Assembly (NCBI GenBank): GCA_905214955.1
Contig: CAJMON010000041.1
Span: 1 to 27,817, forward strand
Source: an uncultured bacterium
GTDB taxonomy: Bacteria > Bacillota > Clostridia > Lachnospirales > Lachnospiraceae
Reading direction: 5' to 3'
Length of the DNA stretch: 27,817 nucleotides
The notes beneath the pieces are model-generated. The model did not search any database and was not told where the DNA came from. It saw only the letters and a list, made by a program, of their open reading frames with translations. Numbering within the stretch: position 1 is the stretch's first letter; every line of letters starts with the position of its first letter. Position numbers and translations under genes: made by a program. Positions 7,879 to 16,612 of the stretch are shown one piece after another.

Positions 7879-8969
7879 AAAAAATTCTCCTTTTTTGGAA
7901 TGGTAATAAAAATTCGGAATCCGGTTTCTGTCTGAATGCGCAGAACACCATTTAAAGCCTGGATGCGCTCCTGCATACTGGAAAGGCCCATGCCGGATGA
8001 TACAGATATATCCGTTTTTCTGGTTCCGTTATCAGAAATGACCAGCTGGTAGAAGCTGGGATGTTCCCTGACAGTGATCTGGACTTTATCGGCATTGCTG
8101 TGGCGCATGACATTGTTCAGGGCTTCCCGGCAGATGGCAAGACAGGTATACTTGACATCTCTTGGAATCCGGGAAGTCATATTGAAGGAAAGGACAGCCT
8201 GGCAGAAAGTAAATGAAGAAACCAGGTTTTCCAGTGCTGTTTTCAGGTCGATGGAATCGTCTTTTAAGTCGTGGACACTGGTGCGGATGCTGTCCATAGC
8301 TTCATTCAGGGTGCCATCCAGCTGTGAGAGAAGCCCCAAAACGGCGGGATCTGTGACAATGGTTTTTAAAGCACCGGCAAGGAGAATGGAGCGGGAGAGC
8401 AGATGCCCCACATTGTCATGGATTTCTCTGGCAATGCGGTTGCGTTCCCGAAGCGTGGCTGCGTAGACTTCGGTATCCTGTTTTTCCAATAGGGCTTTGT
8501 TTTTCTCCTGAAGCAGCAGGGCAGTTTCTGCAGAGGTATCCTGTATCTGATAAAGAAGGCGGGTGAGGGATTCTGCCTGGGAAGTGCGCTGTTCAAGAAC
8601 CAGGGAAGCAAAGCATAAAACCGCAAGAAAACAGCAGGAAACCGGGGAGAACTTAAAAAGAACCACAAAGGCATAGATAGAAAACAGGGCTTCTATACAG
8701 GGCAGAATGCGTTCCCTGCGGAAGTGATGGCAATAGAGAAGAACAGGAAAAAAGCAGGAAAGCTCCGGAATCCAGAAAGCAGAAAGGAGAAGGACAGCGT
8801 AAAGGAGCTGGCGGAAATGTCCGGGAAGGTCTAAGAAGGTGAGAGAAGAAAAAATCAGGGCGAGTAAGAGGGCAGCGACAAAGGAAGGAGAAATGTCCGA
8901 AAAAGCCGGGACGCAGAGAAAAAACAGGCACAGCAGCATCAGGATGCCAAGATCAGAAAAACGTTTCAT
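7875..8969 (-). CDS. Sensor histidine kinase, HisKA_3 family (LnrJ-like)
   Basis: Partner kinase of the regulator gene. The first roughly 130 residues are several closely spaced membrane helices with almost no extracellular loop, typical of kinases that sense membrane stress. The dimerisation/phosphoacceptor motif is RERNRIAREIHDNVGH (H184 from the chosen start). The ATPase part has CREALNNVMRHSNA (N box), VISDNG and GMGLSSMQERI (G boxes). I chose the ATG at 8969 because GGGGG lies six bases upstream; the longer frame starting at 9008 has no ribosome binding site. It is divergent from the ABC transporter genes, and the 113-base gap between them should hold both promoters. Confidence 0.88.
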   Translation of the reverse strand: MKRFSDLGILMLLCLFFLCVPAFSDISPSFVAALLLALIFSSLTFLDLPGHFRQLLYAVLLLSAFWIPELSCFFPVLLYCHHFRRERILPCIEALFSIYAFVVLFKFSPVSCCFLAVLCFASLVLEQRTSQAESLTRLLYQIQDTSAETALLLQEKNKALLEKQDTEVYAATLRERNRIAREIHDNVGHLLSRSILLAGALKTIVTDPAVLGLLSQLDGTLNEAMDSIRTSVHDLKDDSIDLKTALENLVSSFTFCQAVLSFNMTSRIPRDVKYTCLAICREALNNVMRHSNADKVQITVREHPSFYQLVISDNGTRKTDISVSSGMGLSSMQERIQALNGVLRIQTETGFRIFITIPKKENFL

Positions 8970-9082
8970 AACAGCCCCCATAAAAATAAAAATTACATTT
9001 GTCATCAAAAATTCTGACGGACAACACTATCATTATAGCGGAGGAAACGGTATACTACAAGAAAAAAGTGGGAGGGAGCGGC
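8970..9082. promoter_or_regulatory. Divergent regulatory gap between the two-component and ABC transporter genes
   Basis: This gap must carry the promoters of both transcription units. It contains an imperfect dyad, with TTGTC at 8999-9003 and GACAA at 9020-9024, and an inner GTCA (9001-9004) / TGAC (9015-9018) pair. It is a plausible site for the dimeric NarL-type regulator. TATCAT (9028-9033) and TATAGC (9034-9039) are possible -10 elements without a clear -35, as expected for an activated promoter. GGGAGGGAG just before 9083 is the ribosome binding site of the ATPase gene. Confidence 0.35.
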
Positions 9083-10015
9083 ATGATTCAGATAGAGAAT
9101 CTGGTGAAACGATATGGAAATCTGGTGGCAGTAGATCATTTAGACCTGGAGATCAGAAAAGGAGAGATCTTCGGACTGCTTGGGCCAAACGGCTGTGGAA
9201 AAACAACCACAATGAATTGTATGCTCGCACTTTTAAAATATGACAAAGGGTGCATTAAAATTTTCGGAGAAGAGATGCAGCCGGACAGCTATGACATCAA
9301 AAAGCGCATTGGAGTCGTCATGCAGAACGTTGCAGTGTTCCGCCAGATGACGGTCTATGAGAACATTGATTATTTCTGCAGCCTGTATGTTCCAGACCGG
9401 AAAAAGAGAAAACAGCTGGTGGAAGAAGCCATTGCATTTACCGGTCTTGACCAGTTTCGGAAAATGCGTCCAGGAAAGCTTTCCGGAGGCCTTCTGCGCA
9501 GACTGAACATTGCCTGCGGCATTGCCCACAAGCCGGAGCTGATCTTTATGGACGAGCCTACTGTGGCGGTAGATCCTCAGAGCCGGAATAAGATCCTGGA
9601 AGGAATCTGCGAGCTGAACCGGCAGGGGTCCACCATTATTTATACGTCCCATTACATGGAAGAAGTGGAGCAGATCTGTACACGGGCAGCGATTTTAGAC
9701 CATGGAAAGATTTTAGCCCAGGGCACCTGCGAAGAATTAAAGAGCATGATCAAAACAGGAGAGAAGATTACAGTGGAGGCTGTCCATCTGACAGAGACAC
9801 AGTTAAAAGAGCTGGAAGCACTCCCTCATGTGCTGGAGGTTCACTACGAGGATCTGAAGCTGAGCCTGCACATGAGCAGTGCCAGGCACAATCTGATCCG
9901 TGTCCTGACATTCCTGCAGAACCAGGATGTTGATTTCGGGCGCGTCTTTTCCGAGCTTCCCACGTTAAATGATGTCTTCCTGGAAATCACAGGGACAGAG
10001 CTTCGGGATGTATAA
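9083..10015 (+). CDS. ABC transporter ATP-binding protein (LnrL-like)
   Basis: A 310-residue ATPase subunit. Walker A is GPNGCGKTTT (35-44), the Q-loop is MQN, the signature is LSGGLLRRLNIA (a variant of LSGGQ), Walker B is LIFMDEPTVAVDP and the switch His is in YTSHYMEE. A 70-80 residue C-terminal extension follows, as in drug and antibiotic exporters. The start at 9083 is supported by GGGAGGGAG upstream; a longer frame reaching 8999 has none. It is the first gene of a three-gene unit with two ABC-2 permeases, probably an efflux or membrane-protection transporter controlled by the divergent two-component system. Confidence 0.93.
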   Translation: MIQIENLVKRYGNLVAVDHLDLEIRKGEIFGLLGPNGCGKTTTMNCMLALLKYDKGCIKIFGEEMQPDSYDIKKRIGVVMQNVAVFRQMTVYENIDYFCSLYVPDRKKRKQLVEEAIAFTGLDQFRKMRPGKLSGGLLRRLNIACGIAHKPELIFMDEPTVAVDPQSRNKILEGICELNRQGSTIIYTSHYMEEVEQICTRAAILDHGKILAQGTCEELKSMIKTGEKITVEAVHLTETQLKELEALPHVLEVHYEDLKLSLHMSSARHNLIRVLTFLQNQDVDFGRVFSELPTLNDVFLEITGTELRDV

Positions 10016-10027
10016 GGAGGGAAAGAC

Positions 10028-11149
10028 ATGCTGCAGTTGATTGGATGGCGCTTAAGACAGATGGTACGGGATGTGCCGATGATGTTCTGGGGGCTGGCAT
10101 TTCCCATTATCATGGGAATTTTATTCCAGGTTTCCTTTGGAAACGGCTCAGACGAGGAAAACATGTCTGTGATTCCCATTGCGTTAGTATTCCAGGAAAA
10201 TACCAATCCATTCTTTGAAAAATTCTGTGAGATGCTGGACGGAGACACCCTGACAGTCCAGAAGGTGAATGAGGAAGAGGCCCAGGAGCTGTTAAAACAG
10301 GAAGAAATCGCAGGAATCTATTATGCAGGAGATCCTCTGCGCCTAAAAGTATCCAAAGCCGGGATGGAGCAGAGCATTCTGGAGATGCTTTTGAACGTCT
10401 ATGAGAAAAATGAGATGCTGATCAAAAGCGTATTAAAAGAACATCCCACCAAGCTTGTCAGTGCAGTCAAAGCTATGAGCGATTATCAGGACTGGCTTGC
10501 GAAGGATGGCGAAAGTGTCAGTGAAAATTATAATTATGAGATCATGTATTTTTATGCCCTCATTGCCTTTACCTGTATGTCCGGTGCCTATCTGGGTGTG
10601 CAGGCTAGCTTAGATTCCAAGGCGGATTTGTCTCCTCTTGGGGCAAGACGCTGCATCAGTCCGGTGCCAAAGCTTCGGATGATTCTGGCAGAACTTGTCA
10701 GTCTGGTGGTGCTGCAGTTCGCAAATGTTATGATTGCCACAGGATTTTTTCACTGGTTTTTGGGACTCCATATCGGAACCAGCCTTTCCGGAATTCTTCT
10801 TGTGAACTTTATGGGAAGTGTCATTGGCGTTTCCATTGGTACTGCCATTGGAAGCCTGCTTCATGCAGGAGAGGGCATCAAATTTGGAATCACTATCGGC
10901 GTGACGCTGACCAGCGCCTTTCTGGCAGGGATGATGATGGGAGATACCAAAGATATCATTGAGCATACCTGTCCCATTGTCAACCGGCTGAATCCGGCAG
11001 CAGTGCTCAGTGATGCCTATTACTGTCTTGGTATTTACGAAAATCCTGCCAGACTGGCCAGATGCCTGGCGATTTTGGGAGTGATGAGTGTGGTGCTGTT
11101 TACCGCAGCATTTCTTGGAATACGGAGGGAGCGCTATGAGAGTATTTAA
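10028..11149 (+). CDS. ABC-2 type permease (LnrM-like)
   Basis: A 373-residue membrane subunit. One helix near residues 18-35 is followed by an extracellular domain of about 130 residues, then a cluster of five or six helices from about 175 to 365, the standard ABC-2 topology. The ATG follows AAGGAGGGAAAGAC, and the gene starts 12 bases after the ATPase stop. Its last 14 bases overlap the start of the second permease. The two permeases are unequal paralogues that would form a heterodimer with the ATPase. Substrate is not shown by sequence; linearmycin-like or other membrane-active compounds are inferred from the locus layout. Confidence 0.88.
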   Translation: MLQLIGWRLRQMVRDVPMMFWGLAFPIIMGILFQVSFGNGSDEENMSVIPIALVFQENTNPFFEKFCEMLDGDTLTVQKVNEEEAQELLKQEEIAGIYYAGDPLRLKVSKAGMEQSILEMLLNVYEKNEMLIKSVLKEHPTKLVSAVKAMSDYQDWLAKDGESVSENYNYEIMYFYALIAFTCMSGAYLGVQASLDSKADLSPLGARRCISPVPKLRMILAELVSLVVLQFANVMIATGFFHWFLGLHIGTSLSGILLVNFMGSVIGVSIGTAIGSLLHAGEGIKFGITIGVTLTSAFLAGMMMGDTKDIIEHTCPIVNRLNPAAVLSDAYYCLGIYENPARLARCLAILGVMSVVLFTAAFLGIRRERYESI

Positions 11150-12305
11150 AGGATTTTTTATCGTCCTTCGGCAGAATCTTTACCTGGTGCTTCTGTATCT
11201 TGGAATTTTTCTCGGAATATTTCTGGCATTTCAGGCGGCGAACCAGGGGAAAGATCCTGTGAGCTTTACGCCGGAACGGCTGCAAGTGGCAGTCATTGAC
11301 CGGGACGGCAGCAGCCTTTCCAAAGGACTTTCGGAATATCTTGGAAATTATCAGGATCTTGTGGACATTGAGGATGATCCGGCTGTGATTCAGGAAGAAC
11401 TTTTTTATCGAAATGTCTATTACGTGGTGATCATACCGGAAAACTTTGGCACACAGGGATTTGAAAATCACGAATCCTTAGAGACCATGGCAGTGCCGGG
11501 CAGCATCCAAAGTTACTATGTACAGCAGCAGATTAACGGATATTTCAATGGTGTCCGTGTACTAGAGGAGGGCGGCTTTTCCAGGGAAGAAGCCGTGGAG
11601 CATGTTCTGGAGACGACAGAGGTGTCTGCGGAAGTGGTTCTGGAAGATCAGAGCGGCTATGGAGGAGAATGGCCGGGATTTGCTTATATGTTCCGGTACC
11701 TGCCGTATGTTATGCTCGCCGTTTGCAGTTACTGTATGAGTTATATGCTTTTGGAATTCCGGCGCAAGGAGATCCGGCAGAGAATGCAGTGTACCCCCAT
11801 CTCCACTCAGGTGCAGAATCTGCAGCTGTTGTTTGGATTTCTGCTTATGGGAACCGTTTTCTGGGCTGTCTGCGTGCTGGTGACGGCAGGCGTTTCCGGA
11901 GCCGCCTTTTTTAAAGATTCCAACAGGGCTTACTACCTTCTGAACAGCTTTCTGCTGATGCTGGTAAGCCTGGCAGTGGCATTTTTCATCGGCAGTATTG
12001 TAAAAAATGGAAAGAGTGCCCAGGCGGCGGTAAACGGTCTGGTGAATGTGATCAGCCTTGGTATGTGTTTCTTATGCGGCGTGTTTGTTTCAATGGATCT
12101 TATGGATGAAACAGTCCGAAAAGGAGCGCGGTTTCTTCCGGTTTATTGGTATGAAGTCAACAATACCCTGCTGGCAGAACATACCAGCCTGAATGCGGCT
12201 CAGATGCAGCAGCTTTTGGAAGGATATGGACTGCTGGTGCTGTTTGCGGCCGCGCTGGTGGGAGCAGGCATGGTCATCTCAAAAATGCGGGAAAAAGAAG
12301 CCTGA
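11136..12305 (+). CDS. ABC-2 type permease (LnrN-like)
   Basis: A 389-residue second membrane subunit with the same plan: N-terminal helix at about 12-30, an extracellular domain to about 170, then helices to the C-terminus. The start at 11136 is chosen because GGAGGGAGCGCT precedes it; the longer frame from 11088 lies inside the upstream gene without such a site. The 14-base overlap with the first permease indicates coupled translation. No clear terminator follows; the next gene begins 54 bases on and may be read through. Confidence 0.88.
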   Translation: MRVFKGFFIVLRQNLYLVLLYLGIFLGIFLAFQAANQGKDPVSFTPERLQVAVIDRDGSSLSKGLSEYLGNYQDLVDIEDDPAVIQEELFYRNVYYVVIIPENFGTQGFENHESLETMAVPGSIQSYYVQQQINGYFNGVRVLEEGGFSREEAVEHVLETTEVSAEVVLEDQSGYGGEWPGFAYMFRYLPYVMLAVCSYCMSYMLLEFRRKEIRQRMQCTPISTQVQNLQLLFGFLLMGTVFWAVCVLVTAGVSGAAFFKDSNRAYYLLNSFLLMLVSLAVAFFIGSIVKNGKSAQAAVNGLVNVISLGMCFLCGVFVSMDLMDETVRKGARFLPVYWYEVNNTLLAEHTSLNAAQMQQLLEGYGLLVLFAAALVGAGMVISKMREKEA

Positions 12306-12359
12306 GTGTGATATGATAGAGGCAGCCATACAAAAAGCAAAAAAGCGGAGGGGCTGCAG

Positions 12360-13493
12360 ATGGAGAAGAAGATTCTTAAGGAAGTATTGGGAGCACTTTT
12401 AGGGGAGGAATCCCTTTCGGAAGTCCGGGCTTATGGAAACGGGCACATCAATGATACCTTTCTGGTGAGATCCAAAGGGAAACAGGGACAGGAGAAAAAA
12501 CAGATCTTGCAGAAGATCAATACAGCTATTTTTCAGAAGCCGGAAGAACTTATGGAGAACGTTGTCCAGGTGACGGCATACCTGGAAAAGAAGATCCAGG
12601 AAGAAGGAGGAGATCCAGAAAGGGAGACACTGCATTTTCAGACGTTTTCCAATGGAAAACCGTACTATGTGGATCAGACTGGAGGCTGGTGGCGTTCCAG
12701 CATCCTGGTGGAACGTACCATATGTTGTGAAAAGGCAGAGACACCAGAGGATTTTTACAAAAGTGCCAGAGCTTTTGGCCATTTTCAGAAAATGCTGGCG
12801 GAGTATCCGGCGGATACCCTTCATGAGACCATTCCGGATTTCCACAATACGCCGGTACGGGTGAAGCACTGCCAGGAGGCTGTTCAGGCAGATCTCTGCG
12901 GCAGGGCAGAGAAAGTCCGGGAGGAAATTGCTTTTTTTGAAGAACGGAAAGAGCAGGGAAAGGTTCTGATGGAGCTGTGGAAGAAAGGGGAGCTTCCTAC
13001 GCGGGTAACGCACAATGACACCAAGCTGAACAATGTGCTGCTGGATGCAGATACAAAAGAAGGAATCTGTGTCATTGACTTAGATACGGTGATGCCGGGG
13101 CTTTCCGCCTTTGATTTTGGAGATTCCATCCGGTTTGGAGCCTGCACCGGAGCAGAAGATGAGACCGATTTAAGCTGTATTTCCTGTGATCTGGATTTGT
13201 TTGAACGGTATGTGGAAGGCTTTCTTCTGGAATGCGGGGACAGTCTCACCGAAAAAGAAATCCAGGTGCTTCCTCTGGGAGCCTGGATGATGGCATATGA
13301 ACAGGGAGTGCGGTTTCTGACAGATTATCTGGAAGGAGACCGGTATTATAAAATTCAAAGAGAAAGGCAGAACCTGGACCGCTGCCGGACCCAGTTCTGC
13401 CTGGTAAAAGACATGGAACGTAAGATGGAGCAGATGCAGAAGATTGTCTATTCGGTCTGCTCAAACACGGATTTGTCAAGGGCATTGTTCTGA
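12360..13493 (+). CDS. NahK-like N-acetylhexosamine 1-kinase (APH-fold sugar kinase)
   Basis: A 377-residue aminoglycoside-phosphotransferase-fold kinase. It shows GNGHINDTF near the N-terminus (27-34), LQKIN (50-54), the catalytic loop HNDTKLNN (218-225, D220) and the metal motif VIDLDTVMPG (238-247). These blocks match NahK/LnpB, which phosphorylates GlcNAc or GalNAc at C1 in the use of mucin and milk-type sugars. GGAGGGGCTGCAG precedes the ATG. The rest of the galacto-N-biose pathway (LnpA, LnpC, LnpD) is not beside it. Its last 46 bases overlap the 3' end of the convergent symporter gene. The family is likely; the exact sugar is inference. Confidence 0.82.
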   Translation: MEKKILKEVLGALLGEESLSEVRAYGNGHINDTFLVRSKGKQGQEKKQILQKINTAIFQKPEELMENVVQVTAYLEKKIQEEGGDPERETLHFQTFSNGKPYYVDQTGGWWRSSILVERTICCEKAETPEDFYKSARAFGHFQKMLAEYPADTLHETIPDFHNTPVRVKHCQEAVQADLCGRAEKVREEIAFFEERKEQGKVLMELWKKGELPTRVTHNDTKLNNVLLDADTKEGICVIDLDTVMPGLSAFDFGDSIRFGACTGAEDETDLSCISCDLDLFERYVEGFLLECGDSLTEKEIQVLPLGAWMMAYEQGVRFLTDYLEGDRYYKIQRERQNLDRCRTQFCLVKDMERKMEQMQKIVYSVCSNTDLSRALF

Positions 13494-14752
13494 TGCGCCA
13501 CAATGGTGGTGCAGACCGCATCGCCAGTGATGTTGACGGCGGTACGGGTCATATCAAGAATACGGTCGATACCCATGATAAGGCCGATGGCTTCCACAGG
13601 AAGTCCCACGGAGTTAAAGACCATGGTTAAGGTGACCAGCCCAACACTTGGGATACCGGCGGTGCCGATGGATGCCAGGGTGGCAGTGCCGATGACGGTG
13701 ATATAGTCCATCATGCTTAAATGAATGCCGAAAGCCTGGGCAGCAAATACAACGGCGACACCCTGCATGATGGAAGTACCGTCCATGTTGATGGTGGCTC
13801 CAAGAGGAATGGTAAAAGAAGAAATCTTCTTGGAAACACCCACCTTTTTGGAAAGGGTGTCAATGGACAGCGGGATGGTGGCGTTTGAGGTAGCAGTGGA
13901 GAAGGCAAATGCCATTACCGGGAAGAATTTCTTGATAAATTTGACTGGATTCAGTCCGGTAAACAGCTTTAAAAGAATCTGGTAAATGCCAAGACACTGG
14001 ATGGCAAGCGCCAGAAGAACGGCGATCATGTATTTTGCAAGAGGAAGGAAGGCACTGAAACCGATGGTGGCGAAGGTTCTGGCGATGAGGCAGAATACGC
14101 CGATGGGAGCCAGGCGCATGACCATCATGGTCATTTCCATCATAATATCGTTAAACTGGCTGATAAATCCGGCTACAGTCTCTGCACGGTCGCCAAGTTT
14201 TGCAAGGATCACACCGATGATCAGGGCAAAGACAATGACCTGGAGCATTTCTCCATTTGTCAGAGATTTAAACGGATTGTCCGGAATGATGTTCAACAGG
14301 GTTTCCGGCAGGGAGGCGGCTTCCATGTTTTCCACAGAAGAAGCACTGGTCTGGATGGTGCTCATATCCAGGCCCATGCCGGGATTTAAAAGATTTCCCA
14401 CGGTCAGTGCGACAGCCACCGCTAGGGCGGTGGTCACCAGATAAAATAAAATGGTACGCACGCCGACGCTTCCCAGTTTCTGGGTGTCGCCGATAGCCAT
14501 GCTTCCGCAGACCAAGGAGCAGAATACCAGAGGCACCACCAGCATTTTCATCAGCCGGATAAAGCCCTGCCCAAGTACATAGAGGATGCCGTCTACCAGG
14601 ATGGTATTTTTAAAAGAGCTGTCTGGAACCAGGTAACACAGGATGACACCAAGAAGTGCGCCGGTAAGCAGGGCGATAAAGATCTGTGTAGTAAGCCCCA
14701 GTTTCTTTTTCTCTTTTTTATCATTTTTGAAATTTTTTGCAGTTGTTTTCAT
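13448..14752 (-). CDS. Dicarboxylate/amino acid:cation symporter (DAACS family)
   Basis: A 434-residue secondary transporter of the GltP/DctA/SstT family with about eight membrane helices. Hallmarks visible are the serine-rich STATSNATIPLS block, the sodium/substrate-binding NMDGTSIMQG motif, the second hairpin GIPSVGLVTL and DRILDMTRTAVNITGD in the last core helix. Members take up glutamate, aspartate, serine or C4-dicarboxylates with cations; the substrate cannot be decided here. The start at 14752 follows AAGGAGAACCTAT; the longer frame to 14815 lies inside the upstream rfbD gene. It begins 20 bases after rfbD, so the two are probably cotranscribed. Confidence 0.92.
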   Translation of the reverse strand: MKTTAKNFKNDKKEKKKLGLTTQIFIALLTGALLGVILCYLVPDSSFKNTILVDGILYVLGQGFIRLMKMLVVPLVFCSLVCGSMAIGDTQKLGSVGVRTILFYLVTTALAVAVALTVGNLLNPGMGLDMSTIQTSASSVENMEAASLPETLLNIIPDNPFKSLTNGEMLQVIVFALIIGVILAKLGDRAETVAGFISQFNDIMMEMTMMVMRLAPIGVFCLIARTFATIGFSAFLPLAKYMIAVLLALAIQCLGIYQILLKLFTGLNPVKFIKKFFPVMAFAFSTATSNATIPLSIDTLSKKVGVSKKISSFTIPLGATINMDGTSIMQGVAVVFAAQAFGIHLSMMDYITVIGTATLASIGTAGIPSVGLVTLTMVFNSVGLPVEAIGLIMGIDRILDMTRTAVNITGDAVCTTIVAHQNNALDKSVFEQTE

Positions 14753-14772
14753 ATAGGTTCTCCTTGCTCTGT

Positions 14773-15615
14773 TTAGGAAAGTCCGCGGATGTATTCTGCC
14801 AGGGAATCCTGCCATGCGGGCATGTCATAGACGTCAATGATCCGCAGGATAAAGTTATCCAGAACGGAGTAGTTGGGACGGACGGAGGAAAGGCTGGTCT
14901 GGCTGGCTTCCACTGCTTTTATGGAGGAAGGATTTCCAGTCAGGCGGAGAATTTCCCGGGCAAATTCCAGGCGGCTGCAGGTGCCGTGGCAGGTGGCATG
15001 ATAGGTGCCGTATTCATTGGTGGTGATCAGATAGCAGATTAAGCGGGCCAGGTCTTTGGCGCTGGTGGGAGAGCCGGTCTGGTCAGCGGCAGCTTCCAGA
15101 GGCGCACCGGTTCTGGCAGCTTCCAGAATGTGGTTGACAAAATTGTCTCCTTTTCCGAAAATCCAGCTGCTGCGGATGATAAAATGCTTTCTGGTAAATT
15201 CTTTGACATAATTTTCACCGGCCAGCTTGGAACGTCCATAAATGGTAAGGGGATTGGTGGTGTCAAATTCTGTGTAAGGTCTAGTGCTCAGGCCGTCAAA
15301 GACATCATCTGTGGAAAGCTGTACCATTTTGGCACCGGCTTTCTGAGCAGCGATGCTTAAATTTCGGGCGCCAAGAGCATTGACACGGAAAGCCAGCTCC
15401 GGTTCCTTCTCACACAAAGCTACGTCTGTAACAGCGGCACAGTTGATAATGATATTCGGGCGGTTGACAGCGCCGAAATTCAGCACTTCGTCTGTCTGGG
15501 TGATATCCAGTTCATCCAGATCTGTATTCAGGATTTCCATACTTAAAGGGTCCAGCACATCGTTGATGGCGGTACCGATCTGTCCGGCAGCGCCGGTAAT
15601 CCATACTTTCTGCAT
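14773..15615 (-). CDS. rfbD: dTDP-4-dehydrorhamnose reductase
   Basis: A 280-residue extended short-chain dehydrogenase. It would reduce dTDP-4-keto-L-rhamnose to dTDP-L-rhamnose with NAD(P)H, the last step of rhamnose donor synthesis. The N-terminal nucleotide-binding motif is TGAAGQIG (7-14), and the catalytic pair is Y126 and K130 in YGRSK, with STDDVFDG (about 101-108) before it. AAGGAGAAAATAGATT precedes the ATG. The usual neighbours rfbA, rfbB and rfbC are absent here, so they must lie elsewhere or the enzyme serves another sugar. A promoter is visible just upstream and the symporter gene follows. Confidence 0.9.
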   Translation of the reverse strand: MQKVWITGAAGQIGTAINDVLDPLSMEILNTDLDELDITQTDEVLNFGAVNRPNIIINCAAVTDVALCEKEPELAFRVNALGARNLSIAAQKAGAKMVQLSTDDVFDGLSTRPYTEFDTTNPLTIYGRSKLAGENYVKEFTRKHFIIRSSWIFGKGDNFVNHILEAARTGAPLEAAADQTGSPTSAKDLARLICYLITTNEYGTYHATCHGTCSRLEFAREILRLTGNPSSIKAVEASQTSLSSVRPNYSVLDNFILRIIDVYDMPAWQDSLAEYIRGLS

Positions 15616-15656
15616 AATCTATTTTCTCCTTTATATTTTGTACAATTCCGCAAAAA

Positions 15657-15685
15657 AGTATATCATATCCAGTACATCCCGTAAA
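15657..15685 (-). promoter_or_regulatory. Sigma-A-type promoter for rfbD and the symporter
   Basis: On the minus strand, TTTACG (15680-15685) and TATACT (15657-15662) are separated by 17 bases, a near-consensus housekeeping promoter. The -35 begins about ten bases beyond the stop of the AraC gene, so rfbD need not depend on read-through from it. Confidence 0.55.
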
Positions 15686-15695
15686 GGGAAGCCGT

Positions 15696-16490
15696 TTAAG
15701 TCGTTTTTGTATTTTTCCGGAAGGTTCTGGGAGATACATGGAACTGTTTCTGGAAGCAGCTGGAAAAAGAGGAAGCATCCTGGAACCCGCAGGAAAAGGC
15801 GATTTCTGTAATAGAGTATTCTGTGGTGCACAGCATTTCCACAGCAATCCGGAGACGGTGCTTGAGGAGGTACTGTTTGGGAGAAAGGTGCTCCTGTTCC
15901 ATAAAAATCCGGTAAAGGTAGGTACGGTCAATGCCGGCATACCGGGCAATGTCCGAAATCCGGATGGGATAGGCGTAGTTGTGCTCCAGATATTCTTTTG
16001 CTTTTTTGAAGTAACTCTGAGCTGGTTTTTCAGAAACTTCCCTGACGGGAGTCTGCATGAAAGAAAAAAGCTGCAAAAGCAGTCCGCAGGAGGCCAGAGA
16101 CTGCCCCTGGGCCGTGCGGAAGGTTTCTAGAAGCTGCTCCATGCAGCCAGCAAGAGAAGGAAGTGTGTCAGGATGCGGATTCTGGAAAATACAGGATACG
16201 GAAAATACCGTTCTGGAAAGAATTTCCGGAACTGCCTGTCCGTCAAAGCCCACCCAGGCATAGCTCCAGGGATGGACTTCATCTGCCTGATAATAAGTCA
16301 CTTCAGCGGGAGAAATGAGAAATGCATCTCCTGCCTGGAGGGCATAGGTTTCTCCTTTGTATTGGTATCTGCCATGTCCTTGTAAGATGACGTGAAGCAG
16401 GTAGTGGGGACGGACGGCAGGACCGTAAGAATGGCCGGGAGTGCAATGTTCGCTGCCGCAGAAGTAAAGGGTGAGAAAAGAAGGTGTCAT
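15696..16490 (-). CDS. AraC-family transcriptional regulator with sugar-binding cupin domain
   Basis: A 264-residue regulator. Residues about 1-140 are the AraC-type ligand-binding beta-barrel (HYLLHVILQGHGRYQYKG, LQAGDAFLISP, HPWSYAWVGFDG). Residues about 165-262 hold the two helix-turn-helix motifs, with IRISDIARYAGIDRTYLYRI and the second, ITEIAFSCGFQDASSFSSCF. The layout resembles MsmR/RafR-type activators of alpha-galactoside genes. AAGGAGTAACTTCT precedes the ATG. It is divergent from the alpha-galactosidase gene across 122 bases and very likely controls it. Confidence 0.9.
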   Translation of the reverse strand: MTPSFLTLYFCGSEHCTPGHSYGPAVRPHYLLHVILQGHGRYQYKGETYALQAGDAFLISPAEVTYYQADEVHPWSYAWVGFDGQAVPEILSRTVFSVSCIFQNPHPDTLPSLAGCMEQLLETFRTAQGQSLASCGLLLQLFSFMQTPVREVSEKPAQSYFKKAKEYLEHNYAYPIRISDIARYAGIDRTYLYRIFMEQEHLSPKQYLLKHRLRIAVEMLCTTEYSITEIAFSCGFQDASSFSSCFQKQFHVSPRTFRKNTKTT

Positions 16491-16612
16491 AGAAGTTACT
16501 CCTTAAAATGCAACATTTCAACAAGTTTTAAATACAAAGAACATAGATGTTTTTTCAGGAAGAGTATACAATACTTTTATCGGAAAAAACAGAAGGAAGA
16601 GGTGGAAAGGCA
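16491..16612. promoter_or_regulatory. Divergent promoter region between the AraC regulator and alpha-galactosidase
   Basis: An AT-rich 122-base gap. TATACAAT at 16565-16572 is a likely -10 for the alpha-galactosidase gene, but no good -35 lies at the right distance, which fits activation by the AraC protein. CAACATTTCAACAAG near 16511-16525 contains a short repeated CAACA/TCAACA element that could be part of the regulator's binding site. Confidence 0.4.
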
